DNA from: Clostridium frigidicarnis
Lineage (GTDB): Bacteria > Bacillota > Clostridia > Clostridiales > Clostridiaceae
DNA: 48,044 nucleotides
Assembly (NCBI RefSeq): GCF_900111985.1
Contig: NZ_FOKI01000027.1
Span: forward strand, 1-48,044
Direction: 5' to 3'
Part shown: positions 1 through 8,095 of the stretch, piece by piece
How positions within the stretch are numbered: position 1 is the first letter of the stretch
Layout of the letters: each line of letters opens with the position of its first letter
Program-made: the position numbers and the translations under genes
Notes under the pieces: generated by a model
Database searches by the model: none
Told to the model about the DNA's origin: nothing
What the model saw: only the letters and a program-made list of their open reading frames with translations

Positions 1-180
1 GGATATGTATCCCCACATGAATATTATAAAAATAAAATTTCAGCTTAGCTTGAAATTTTGAGAAAACTTTAGAATGAGTAACTTTAGTCCAGATAGCGGG
101 GAGCAATCCGAGGATGTTTTTCACTTCATCGAAAAAACTGATAATTAAATTTAAAATTAATCATTTGGTAAGAAGTTTAT
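1..180. other. Leading segment, no gene assigned
   Basis: This stretch is slightly richer in G+C than its surroundings. On the minus strand a frame stays open from about position 160 to the window edge (reading ...NILGLLPAIWTKV...), but it has no start codon or ribosome site. It may be the end of a gene lying outside the window or a remnant. I do not recognise it. Confidence 0.2.
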
Positions 181-182
181 TT

Positions 183-250
183 AGGCACATTGAAAAAATA
201 ACAGGTCAGTATGATAGTAGATTCGACTTGTTATTTTCTTTCATGTGCCT
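183..250. repeat. Palindromic MITE-like repeat, short form
   Basis: Begins AGGCACAT and ends ATGTGCCT. The inner arms (AAAAAATAACaGGTCA and gACTTGTTATTTT) are also complementary, so the whole unit folds into one hairpin. It is one of about fifteen related copies in the window. Confidence 0.85.
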
Positions 251-303
251 AATATTAATAAATTTATATATGATTTTAACACTGCATTAAAATTTGAGGT
301 GGT

Positions 304-465
304 GGATTTGGATTTACATTAGGATTAACCACTGATAACTCAGGATATATCAATAGTATGAATAAAACAGAAGCTGATATATATGTTGAAGATACATTAA
401 GAAAAGATGATTTTAAGTATGACAAATGTATTAAAAAAGTTTTAGAAATTGAAGGAAAAAGATAA
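304..465 (+). pseudogene. Short coding remnant, unrecognised
   Basis: An open frame reads GFGFTLGLTTDNSGYINSMN and runs on for 53 codons to a TAA. An in-frame stop lies just upstream, and there is no start with a ribosome site except an internal ATG (358) without Shine-Dalgarno. It looks like the 3' end of a gene whose front was lost next to the palindromic repeat at 183-250. Function unknown. Confidence 0.3.
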
Positions 466-499
466 AAAATTTCTATAATAGAGTAAGGAGTGTTTTTAT

Positions 500-1258
500 A
501 TGGACTTAAAAAAGTTAAATCCCAAAAGTAGATTTAGTAATTGTGGTGAAACATATGATAAATATAGGCCAAGCTATCCAAAGGAAATAATTGATTTTTT
601 AAATGAGGCTATTGGACTTAATGAGGTTTCTATTATTGCTGATATAGGTTCAGGAACTGGTATTTCAACTAAGATATTTTTAGAAAATGGAAATACTGTT
701 TATGCCATTGAGCCAAATAAAGACATGAGAGAAGTAGCAGAAAAATCATTTGAAGCTTACAGCAACTTTTATTCTATTGATGGCGAATCTGAAACTACTA
801 ATTTACAATCAGAATCCATTGACATCATTGTAGCTGCACAGTCATTTCATTGGTTTGATCCTGTACCAACAAAGAATGAGTTTCTAAGAATACTTAAACC
901 TAATGGTTCAGTTGTATTATTGTATAACATAAGAAAAAATTCAAATGAGTTTATGGATAAGTATTTAGAACTTATAGGAAAGTATGGAGAACAGTATAGT
1001 AACCAATCTAGGGATGAGACACCAAATAATTTTTTTGAATCAAAAACTGTTCATGAAAAAATCTTACACAATCCTCAAATAGTTGATTTTGATGGATTAA
1101 AAGGCAATTTAGTTTCATATTCTTATATTCCTAAAGAAAGTGATTCTAGGTTTATACCCATGATAGAAGAACTTAAAACTTTATTTGATAAATATAATAA
1201 AAATGGAGAAGTGATTTTAGAATATGATACTTGTATTAGTTACTGCAAAATGAAATGA
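500..1258 (+). CDS. Class I SAM-dependent methyltransferase
   Basis: A cytosolic protein of 252 aa with a Methyltransf_11-type Rossmann fold. The SAM-binding motif I is visible as ADIGSGTG around residues 47-54. An acidic motif II follows (YAIEPN), then a motif like AAQSFHWFD near residue 115, typical of small-molecule methyltransferases of the UbiE/Tam type. The ATG is preceded by GTAAGGAG. The C-terminal half shows no extra domain, and the length is normal for the family. It appears to be a single-gene unit ending in a hairpin before a convergent gene. The substrate cannot be told from sequence. Confidence 0.85.
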   Translation: MDLKKLNPKSRFSNCGETYDKYRPSYPKEIIDFLNEAIGLNEVSIIADIGSGTGISTKIFLENGNTVYAIEPNKDMREVAEKSFEAYSNFYSIDGESETTNLQSESIDIIVAAQSFHWFDPVPTKNEFLRILKPNGSVVLLYNIRKNSNEFMDKYLELIGKYGEQYSNQSRDETPNNFFESKTVHEKILHNPQIVDFDGLKGNLVSYSYIPKESDSRFIPMIEELKTLFDKYNKNGEVILEYDTCISYCKMK

Positions 1259-1283
1259 TAAATACTCAAATTATCTTTAGTGG

Positions 1284-1321
1284 CTGCTACACAACTGACT
1301 AAATAGTCAGCTGGGTAGTAG
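1284..1321. terminator. Intergenic hairpin between convergent genes
   Basis: A hairpin with the core CTGACTA-aa-TAGTCAG and an outer CTAC/GTAG pairing lies between the stops of the flanking convergent genes. It lacks a strong T-run, so terminator function in both directions is inferred from position. Confidence 0.45.
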
Positions 1322-1330
1322 TCTATATAT

Positions 1331-2035
1331 TTAATTTTTATGTTTAATATACAGGGTAGATGCTACATATTGATTATGTATTTTTAATATAGAAAGGATT
1401 TTATTTAACATAGTAGCATCTTTTAAACAATTCTTATGAGGTACAATAGCATGTACATCTTTTAACTTATTAATTATTAAATCAATGAGTTTGTAATATG
1501 AATCAGGATTTGAGAAATCTAAGTCTTTAGGATAATCAAAATCTTCTGGATGTAACATTATTGAATTCAAATGTAATTTAAGAGAATCAAGTTCTTCACT
1601 TAAAATAGGATCATCCTTAATGCTTTCTTCCATTTCTCTAAAAGTTCTTCTAACTTGCCATGGAGAATCAAGTGGAGGATAAGTGTTGTAATTATGCTCT
1701 TTTTTCCATATTTCAAATTTTTCACTATTGAATTCAATGCCATATTCTCTTACATTAAACCTTTCATATGTTTTTTCATCTTCAATTAATGTTTGTTCTT
1801 CATCATTAAGATTAATGTGACTTAAAGATTTATTTGATTTTACATAAGGACAATAAGATGCTATTTCAGAGATTTTATTTTTAGAAGCATTCTTGTAATC
1901 TTTTGTGTTTCTAGGTTGTCTGAATTTATTAAGATTGTTTTGGAATTCAGTGTTTGTAATTCTCTCAACTTTATCATTGGAATTATTATGAACATAGGGC
2001 TTATTCAGATTTTGATCTACTAATTTAATAAACAT
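1331..2035 (-). CDS. Hypothetical protein, 234 aa
   Basis: I do not recognise this protein. It is soluble and has no signal peptide or membrane segment. The N-terminal 60 residues are rich in Asn, Lys and Asp and look disordered. The region from about residue 85 is more ordered, with aromatic and charged residues (YGIEFNSEKFEIWKKEHNY, then PPLDSPWQVRRTFREMEE) and a Leu-rich helical C-terminus containing HAIVPHKNCL. It starts at an ATG behind AAGGAGCAGGCT. It stands alone, convergent with the upstream methyltransferase. The PPLDSPWQVRR segment would be the best query for a profile search. Confidence 0.55.
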   Translation of the reverse strand: MFIKLVDQNLNKPYVHNNSNDKVERITNTEFQNNLNKFRQPRNTKDYKNASKNKISEIASYCPYVKSNKSLSHINLNDEEQTLIEDEKTYERFNVREYGIEFNSEKFEIWKKEHNYNTYPPLDSPWQVRRTFREMEESIKDDPILSEELDSLKLHLNSIMLHPEDFDYPKDLDFSNPDSYYKLIDLIINKLKDVHAIVPHKNCLKDATMLNKILSILKIHNQYVASTLYIKHKN

Positions 2036-2040
2036 AGCCT

Positions 2041-2637
2041 GCTCCTTAATTATATATTTATATGTTTATAGTATCGTATAAACCTAAACTGCCTTAAATA
2101 TTCTATAAATGGTAATTATAATTAAAATAAGTCTACTTAAGCATAGGAAGTAAAAGAGAAGGAAATAAGGAATTAATATAAAAATAAACTAAGATAAAAA
2201 CTCTCCTTCTAAAAAATTATATGTTAATTGATTAGTGCATATAATTAAGAAAGTTCCATCTGAAGCTAAGAGTCTCTTGATAGAAGGAACTACTGATAAG
2301 TCTTATTAAGTGACAAGTTAGTGTGCTAGTATATTTCGTGTCATGCTGAGTTAGTAATATTAGCACATAGCCTGTGTACCTACTTGTATTGCATGAAATA
2401 TACATGGCATCTTACCTAAGATATTCAAGATGTCTACTTTTTCATGATTATATTCTGGGAAAATTTGTTAGATATCCATAAATTCATATTTAAAGTATAC
2501 ATAATTAAGAGTCAGTTAAGATATGTTTGATAAAATGTATTATATAAACAAATTTGATAAATAGGATATAAAATGGTAAATAAAATATGGTATATTTATA
2601 ATATAAAGTAAATATATCAATACATAAGAGGTGAAAT
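2041..2637. other. Intergenic region with hairpin and repeat core
   Basis: About 600 bases without a gene. A 10-bp hairpin (AGTTCCATCT, 2252-2261, with AGAAGGAACT, 2282-2291; one mismatch) is followed by the degenerate core of a long-form palindromic repeat (2310-2413). The end of the region supplies AGAGGTGAAAT, the ribosome site of the next gene. Confidence 0.6.
2310..2413. repeat. Palindromic repeat, internal part of the long form
   Basis: Aligns by eye with the centre of the full-length copy at 14075-14234: ACAAGT(C/T)AGT, then GTGTCAT(A/G)CTG, then TAG(C/T)..ATAGCCT, then TATACATGGCATCTT. The terminal AGGCACAT arms are missing. Confidence 0.65.
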
Positions 2638-3285
2638 ATGGACAGAAGAAAGAGATTAATAGAATCAATAGTACATTCAGTAATAATAATGATTTTATGG
2701 GTTGTTATAACAAACCTACTACTTACAAAAGCTAAGAATATATACTTGCTTTTATTCATAGGAATTTTGGGGTTAATATATTCAATACTTTATATTAAAA
2801 AACCTTATAAAAAGGATGCACTAATACTTAATAGCTGGATAGAATTAATAACAGTTGTTTCCTTAGGAATATTAATAGGACAAGCTATAAAGTTATCAAA
2901 TATAGTAGGAATTATAATAGGTATTTCAGTTTATGATGTGGTTAGTTTTACTAAAAAAGGTAAGAAAACCTTAAATGCAAAGGTAATGAATAACAAAAAC
3001 CTTATGGCGAAATTTATTGTGTATGGGGTAAGTCTTAAAGATAGGTCTCCAGTACCAACAAAAGGAGTAGGAGATTTCTTTTTTTACACAATTATAGCAT
3101 CAGGTGTATATAAATTTTTAGACCCCGTGATAGCAATAAACAGTTTAATTATGATTTTTATAGGCTGCTTAATTAATTATTTGATTGTATGTCATATATA
3201 TAATGAACCCGGATATAAAGGATTGCCAGCAACACCTATTCCATTTGCTCTAGTGCTAGGAATGATCATGGTTCATTTCATATAA
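2638..3285 (+). CDS. Presenilin/SPP-like intramembrane aspartyl protease candidate
   Basis: A polytopic membrane protein of 215 aa with at least six hydrophobic segments. Two signature motifs of GxGD intramembrane aspartyl proteases are present in order: YD (VYD, Asp100) and GVGD (Asp146), each at the edge of a membrane segment and 46 residues apart. A Pro-rich stretch, GLPATPIPFAL (about 196-204), sits where presenilins and archaeal PSH proteins carry the PAL motif. Family knowledge says the two Asp residues form the catalytic dyad for cutting membrane helices. Prepilin peptidases also have GxGD, but their second motif is GAGDxK and they lack an upstream YD. The loop between the motifs (NAKVMNNKNL) is short, as in archaeal PSH. 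It starts at an ATG behind AGAGGTGAA and stands alone. Assignment is by motif only. Confidence 0.6.
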   Translation: MDRRKRLIESIVHSVIIMILWVVITNLLLTKAKNIYLLLFIGILGLIYSILYIKKPYKKDALILNSWIELITVVSLGILIGQAIKLSNIVGIIIGISVYDVVSFTKKGKKTLNAKVMNNKNLMAKFIVYGVSLKDRSPVPTKGVGDFFFYTIIASGVYKFLDPVIAINSLIMIFIGCLINYLIVCHIYNEPGYKGLPATPIPFALVLGMIMVHFI

Positions 3286-3447
3286 CTTATTAGATGCCTA
3301 ATCATTTTAATTCCAATTGTTTTTGTATATTATAAGCTACTAAATTTCCTTGAATACTGATTTGAAAAAATATAATTACAAATTTAAATTAGTATACAAA
3401 TATAAGAAATATTAGTTATTCTTATAAGAGGTATCAATAAGCAATTT

Positions 3448-3492
3448 AGGCACATTTAAAGGTATGTTATGTAATAATTAGCATACCTTATT
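3448..3492. repeat. Palindromic repeat remnant
   Basis: AGGCACATT is followed by AAGGTATG ... CATACCTT, an 8-bp hairpin. It is a shortened and rearranged copy of the AGGCACAT family. Confidence 0.5.
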
Positions 3493-3664
3493 TTTAATTT
3501 ACAGGAAAATATAAGTTTTTTTGATTCTAAAATGCTGATAAAACCCAGAATTAGAGAGATTTTTGAACAGTGATAAAATCTTTTTTTCTCCATCCCTTAG
3601 ACCTCCTAATCATCTTAAAACTATTTTACTTTGTTTGAGTAAACATTGTTCATTGTAATTAGGG

Positions 3665-3815
3665 GGACTATAGGAAGCTTCTTAGGAAGATTTCTTAAGT
3701 AAAGAATATTTTTAAGGAAACCTGTGGTTTTCAACCTCAACTTGTCAATAGCCACTATAAACTTGTTACTTAAAAATGGCTTAGTAACTTTTGGTCTGTA
3801 ATAAAATATAATTGT
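3665..3815. repeat. Composite repeat (TTCTTAGGAAGA / GATTTTCAACC family)
   Basis: Contains CTTCTTAGGAAGA, an AT-rich spacer, then CTGTGGTTTTCAACCTCAAC and TTGTCA / CTTGTTACTT units. The same order recurs at about 6205, 19885, 41845 and 46395. Confidence 0.65.
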
Positions 3816-3944
3816 TTACAGGAAAAATAATGGTGTAATTTTACTGTAAATATTTATATGCAAATTTCAAAATAATAGTTAGGGATAGAAGATTAATCAA
3901 AAAAATTCCTGGGAAATAATGTAATAAAAGTAATAAAGGGCTCT

Positions 3945-4094
3945 ATGAGAAAGTATATTTTAAAAATTAAAGGCTTATTTTCTATAACTTGTTTCTTTCA
4001 GTTGGTGATTTCTGCTCTTGGGGGTGGATGGGCATTTGTACTACAATACATGGCGGATTTAGCTACAGGTGGAGATATGAATAAGTTTCTCTGA
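3945..4094 (+). pseudogene. Truncated ABC transporter membrane-domain remnant
   Basis: A 49-codon frame begins MRKYILKIKGLFSITCFFQL and contains GWAFVLQYMADLATGGDMNKF before a TGA. This matches the pattern of the first transmembrane segment and first periplasmic turn of fused ABC exporters (helix, then Q-x-x-x-D-x-x-x-G-D). The rest of the exporter is absent, and the next 200 bases hold only repeats. No clear ribosome site is present. Confidence 0.5.
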
Positions 4095-4291
4095 TGGCTA
4101 CCAACTGTAAACAACTCCATCCTCTTATAAGGTAGATAACAGTTGCTACGCCCCTAGATTAACTCATCTGAAGGAAGATTCCTTCTATTAAGGGAATGTT
4201 TTTTTTGTAGCTTATTATGCTTTAAGTTTTATAATTGATTTGTTGCTGGTAATATTCAAAACTGTATACAATTAGTAACAGTTTAAATATA

Positions 4292-4474
4292 TTATTTATT
4301 TTTATTGGGTACAAGACGTTCAAGGATTGTATCCCCTACAAGTAACATAACTATAGTTATAGTAAAATAGCTTATAGTATTTAATCCTTTTAGATATTTA
4401 TTTGCAATAAATATTACAAAATAATACCAAACAAGAGTTAGAAATAGTCCGAGAATATTTTTTTTAGGCTTCAT
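4292..4474 (-). CDS. Small membrane protein, 60 aa
   Basis: Two hydrophobic segments (about residues 8-25 and 33-48) are separated by KYLKGLNTIS, with a basic N-terminus (MKPKK) and a charged tail (RLVPNKNK). The ATG lies behind GAAGGTGTG, so the gene is probably translated. It is a single gene with no obvious partner, since the neighbouring sequence is repeat-filled. The family is not recognised. Confidence 0.5.
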   Translation of the reverse strand: MKPKKNILGLFLTLVWYYFVIFIANKYLKGLNTISYFTITIVMLLVGDTILERLVPNKNK

Positions 4475-5038
4475 TTTTACACACCTTCATTTTTTTCTAT
4501 TATATATGTTTCATTAATAACATCATATTTATATTGTCGTAATATATGAACAGCACTTATTCTAAATGAATAAACTTTATTGAACCATATATACATCATA
4601 AAATATTTGGAAAATTAAATAAAGTTTAATTTGAAAAACCATAGTAGTCAATAGCAAGTTTTGAAGGGATATTTATTTCAAAGAGGAAGTTAACAAATTA
4701 TATTGAATATATAAAGTGTAGGGAAATAAACTAGAGGGCATTCACTAAAAGTCATTTATTCTTTAATGTTTGAGAATATAGAAATTACTATAATTAATAT
4801 AAGATTATAAAGACGGAATTAAACTTTATTTTATCAAAGGTTAATTTAAATATAGGAAGAAAAAGAACTACTAACATTGATGAGTAAATATACTTAATAA
4901 ATTAAAAGCCTAATATCAATAAAGATATTAGGCTTGTTTTTGTGGAATATATTACAAAATATATTTGAAAGATATTGAAATTCATTATCAACTATGTTAT
5001 TATATGGTAGTAAAGTAAATTTAAAGGGGGGAACCAAT
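4475..5038. other. Intergenic region, no gene seen
   Basis: About 560 AT-rich bases. The only clear structure is the terminator hairpin at 4904-4941, with the ribosome site AAAGGGGGG of the next gene at the end. Confidence 0.5.
4904..4941 (+). terminator. Strong hairpin with T-run
   Basis: A perfect 12-bp stem AAGCCTAATATC / GATATTAGGCTT with a 6-base loop, followed by GTTTTT. No gene lies directly upstream on this strand within several hundred bases. It may end a small RNA or act as a leader attenuator for the secreted protein that starts about 100 bases downstream. Confidence 0.8.
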
Positions 5039-5662
5039 ATGAAAAAAGTATTATCTGTTTTATGTATTGCAGTAATGTCACTGAATCTTATAATGCCAAC
5101 TACTTCAGTATCGGCAAAAGAACATAGCATTAAGACAGAAATAACTAATCCAAATGATAACCTTATGGTAACAGAAGATGACAAGGGGATAACGGTAATA
5201 GACAGAAATCTATTAAATTCTAAATTCTCAATAGAAGATTTAGATGATGATGAGATAGTTTCAAGAATGGCAAGCTATAAAGTAAAGAATATACAAAATC
5301 TTGGAGAGTATATTGATTACAGTACAGTTTATCAAACTTTATCAGGAGCATCAGGAATAACTTTAAATTTAGGGCTACAAAAGTCTATATCTGCTTCTGT
5401 TACAAGCACTTTTGGAGTTAGTAAATCAGACATATCTTCCTCAGTTGGGTTTAATGTTTCTAAAAGTTATTCAGTAAGCTATGGTGGATCATATACAGTT
5501 CCTTCAAATGTTAGTAGAGCTGTACTAAAAGCTCATCCATTATATGAAAAATATGAATATGGAATATATTTAAGAGGAAAGATGGGTCTTCCTGATACAA
5601 GGATGGAGACAGGTTATGCACTTAAGCCAATAGGAATTCATTATAGTAAAGAATTTAGATAA
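5039..5662 (+). CDS. Secreted beta-rich protein, unknown function
   Basis: A 207-aa protein with a typical signal peptide (MKKVLSVLCIAVMSLNLIMP, cleavage probably after VSA at about 26). The ATG at 5039 is chosen because AAAGGGGGG stands just before it; an earlier in-frame ATG lacks one. The mature part has an acidic segment (EDLDDDE), then a long run of alternating small polar and hydrophobic residues around residues 105-160 (SISASVTSTFGVSKS, SVSYGGSYTV). This suggests extended beta hairpins, of the kind seen in pore-forming or surface proteins. The end (GYALKPIGIHYSKEF) looks folded. It has no Cys and no cell-wall anchor. It is followed by a two-TM protein 18 bases downstream. A toxin or bacteriocin role is only inference. 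Confidence 0.6.
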   Translation: MKKVLSVLCIAVMSLNLIMPTTSVSAKEHSIKTEITNPNDNLMVTEDDKGITVIDRNLLNSKFSIEDLDDDEIVSRMASYKVKNIQNLGEYIDYSTVYQTLSGASGITLNLGLQKSISASVTSTFGVSKSDISSSVGFNVSKSYSVSYGGSYTVPSNVSRAVLKAHPLYEKYEYGIYLRGKMGLPDTRMETGYALKPIGIHYSKEFR

Positions 5663-5680
5663 TTATTGGAGAAATACTTA

Positions 5681-5911
5681 ATGAAGAAAAATACTTTAAT
5701 TATAACCCTGATTATTATATCTACAGTAAATCTATTTTCCCCAGAAATAAGTAAGTCTTTAATATCAGTTAATACCATATTTAATAATGAAGATATAGCT
5801 TATTATATAGCTATAAATTCATATTCTAGATCTCTAAATGCAATATATATTGTTATAAGTTTAGCTACACTTACAATATATATTAAATCTAGCAAGAATA
5901 ATATTTTTTAG
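5681..5911 (+). CDS. Two-TM small membrane protein, partner of the upstream secreted protein
   Basis: A 76-aa protein with hydrophobic helices at about residues 5-22 and 54-71 and a basic tail (KSSKNN). The ATG at 5681 is preferred over a TTG at 5666 because GGAGAAA lies 6 bases before it. It begins 18 bases after the secreted protein and shares its terminator, so the two form an operon. Secreted effector followed by a small two-TM protein is a common bacteriocin/immunity layout, but nothing in the sequence proves that here. Confidence 0.5.
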   Translation: MKKNTLIITLIIISTVNLFSPEISKSLISVNTIFNNEDIAYYIAINSYSRSLNAIYIVISLATLTIYIKSSKNNIF

Positions 5912-5943
5912 CTAGGATTCAATAATAAATGCTATTCCAACTT

Positions 5944-6000
5944 AAATAAAGGTTGTCTCAAAATGGAATTATATTTCTATTTAAGACAGCCTTTATTGTT
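5944..6000 (+). terminator. Terminator of the secreted-protein operon
   Basis: An 18-bp stem AATAAAGGTTGTCTCAAA (5945-5962) pairs with TTTAAGACAGCCTTTATT (5980-5997) through G-T pairs, followed by a short T-rich run. Confidence 0.75.
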
Positions 6001-6204
6001 GTGGTTAATTATCAGGGTGCAAACTAAATTTCAATGCAAATTTTGTCTTATTTTGCATATTTTTATTTTATTTTCTATACACTGATTTGACAATAAAAAT
6101 ACGAGATAAGGAGTATGCTTTTATTAAGGCACATTCAAAAAATTAAATTTAAAATCTATGGATAACTTTATTAAGTGTTGAAACATATGGAATTGTTAAA
6201 TAAA

Positions 6205-6375
6205 TTGAGAATTTATGATTAACAATTGAAAATTGAAGGATAAATCTTCTTAGAAAGATTTTAAAAATAAAAAATATAATTAGAGAAAATCTGTGATTTT
6301 CAACCCAAACTTGTCACTTTTCACTTATAACTTGTCACTAAAAGAGGGCGTAGCCACTTTTTCCTAAAATGACAG
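6205..6375. repeat. Composite repeat copy
   Basis: Order: AATTGAgAATT..AATTGAAAATTGA units, AAATCTTCTTAGAAAGATTT hairpin, AT-rich spacer, CTGTGATTTTCAACCCAAAC, CTTGTCACTTTTCACTTATA units, then AGAGGGCGTAGCC. A further partial AGGCACATTC end lies at about 6126. Confidence 0.7.
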
Positions 6376-6396
6376 AGAACATATAAAAATTATATT

Positions 6397-6448
6397 AGGC
6401 ACATTCAAAAAAATAATAAGTCAGTATGCTAGTCTATTTTATGTGCCT
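6397..6448. repeat. Palindromic MITE-like repeat, shortest form
   Basis: AGGCACATTC ... TATTTTATGTGCCT, 52 bases, with the centre reduced to AGTCAGTATGCTAGTC. It sits 26 bases before an ABC permease start. Confidence 0.85.
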
Positions 6449-6474
6449 TATAGAACAAATTGAGGTGAAATATT

Positions 6475-8076
6475 ATGAGAAAAATTAATGCTTTAGTTAA
6501 ATATGAACTTATTAATTTAAAAAGAGGAAAACTTTTATGGGTTATGGCTATTTTGTATATATTTGGAATTGAGCAGTGTATAAGTGCCATGTTTACATTT
6601 GGAGAAAATTCTTTAACATTAGTTAAATTAATTCAAGTTTCTTGGTTACCATTAAATTTCATAATGATACCACTTATGCTTTTAAGCATGAAAATTGGAG
6701 AAAATGATGATGAACTGTTTAAGACAATGAATATTTCTCTTAAAGAAACAATGATGGGGAAGATTCTTACTCTTATTATTGTAGATATTATAATATTAGC
6801 ACTTAATTTAGGAGTAGCTATTATAATAGCATTAATAAATAAAGTATCTATGGAGTATTTTTTATATCAGATTATAGGTTATATAATAAATACGGTTATT
6901 TGTCTAATAGTTTGTAACTTTTTAGGGCTATTAATAGGAGAAACCTTCAGTAAATATGCTGGATCTGTAATAGGATTTATAGCTATAATTATATCTTTTG
7001 TAATACTATGCAACTTTTATAAAGTTTCAAATGATATACTTCCTGTTATGGATATAAATGTTATGACAAGTAAATTTGATGTTATTGCTTATGATAAGAG
7101 ATATTTATATCACAATTTATTTTGGGTAATAATGTCATATGTATTCTTCCAATTAATATTAATACATAGGTATTGGCAAGAAAATAAAAGACAAGCTTTA
7201 TTTAAATTAGAAGGTACTTTAGTTATATCAATTGCTCTTTGTGCATTTTTAGGAGTAAATGTGTATTCTATGAATCCTAAGTATTATGATATACATTTAA
7301 GAGATAATATAACAAATGGTAAGTACACAAATGACAACCATGAAACATTTTTTGGCAAAGAAGACTCAGGATATTATGTAGATAAATATAATATGGATTT
7401 AACTATAAACGATGGTATTGAAAATTACTGTTCAATGGAAATAAAAATAGATAAGGATAATATAAATTCTTTAGAATTAGGATTATATAAAGAACTTACC
7501 TTATCTAAAGTAGAAGTAGATAGCCAAACAGTAGAATTTGAAAGAACTAATAATAGTTTTATAATTAATCTTCCAAGAGAATACAAAAAGGGAGAAACTA
7601 TAAAGGTAAATACACATTATGCTGGGAAAGTTAATACAGTATGGACACAAGGAAAACAATTATTCTTTATAAGAAACAATTGGATGTTTTTAGGAAATGT
7701 ATTTGAGTGGTATCCAAAGTTAAATGATAGTAGAGTGAAAGAATATAATTTAGATATAAAATTCACTGGAGAAAATAAAATATATTCTAATTTAGATGGT
7801 GAAAGTACTTTAGGACAATGCAATTTATCAGGAAAAGATAGTGATATCTTTTTAGTAAGAGGTAATGTAAAAGAGAGACAGTATAAGGGATATCTTATAG
7901 TGGGCAATGAAGAAATAATCAGTAATGATAAAGAGTGTGATGGATTAATAGATATGATTGAACGTGAAAACTTAAAGGAAATAAAAAAGATAGTGTCTTC
8001 ACCCTTTGTTCCAGGTGCAACTAAAGGTAAAATGGACAAACCTTATGAAAAAGGTTATTTATATTTAAGAGAATAG
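6475..8076 (+). CDS. ABC-2 type permease fused to a partial M1 aminopeptidase-like domain
   Basis: A 533-aa protein. Residues 1-260 form a polytopic ABC-2 type permease with about six or seven hydrophobic segments. Residues from about 290 on are extracytoplasmic and beta-rich, and read like the N-terminal domain of M1 aminopeptidases (YYVDKYNMDLTINDG, then FFIRNNWMFLGNVFEWYPKL). Fusions of ABC permease and M1 peptidase are known in Firmicutes and are normally much longer, with an HExxH zinc site. This protein stops at YLYLRE with no HExxH, so it lacks the catalytic domain. The stop is followed at once by a good ribosome site and the ATPase gene, so the short form seems fixed. It begins with GAGGTGAAAT before the ATG and is the first gene of a three-gene transporter operon. 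Confidence 0.7.
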   Translation: MRKINALVKYELINLKRGKLLWVMAILYIFGIEQCISAMFTFGENSLTLVKLIQVSWLPLNFIMIPLMLLSMKIGENDDELFKTMNISLKETMMGKILTLIIVDIIILALNLGVAIIIALINKVSMEYFLYQIIGYIINTVICLIVCNFLGLLIGETFSKYAGSVIGFIAIIISFVILCNFYKVSNDILPVMDINVMTSKFDVIAYDKRYLYHNLFWVIMSYVFFQLILIHRYWQENKRQALFKLEGTLVISIALCAFLGVNVYSMNPKYYDIHLRDNITNGKYTNDNHETFFGKEDSGYYVDKYNMDLTINDGIENYCSMEIKIDKDNINSLELGLYKELTLSKVEVDSQTVEFERTNNSFIINLPREYKKGETIKVNTHYAGKVNTVWTQGKQLFFIRNNWMFLGNVFEWYPKLNDSRVKEYNLDIKFTGENKIYSNLDGESTLGQCNLSGKDSDIFLVRGNVKERQYKGYLIVGNEEIISNDKECDGLIDMIERENLKEIKKIVSSPFVPGATKGKMDKPYEKGYLYLRE

Positions 8077-8095
8077 GTAGAAAAGGAGAATAAAT

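Noticed and set aside
2505-2759. 84-codon minus-strand frame overlapping the presenilin-like gene
   Set aside because: Antisense shadow of a real membrane-protein gene start.
4904-5038. Known riboswitch upstream of the secreted protein
   Set aside because: Only a simple hairpin with T-run is visible; no recognised aptamer consensus.
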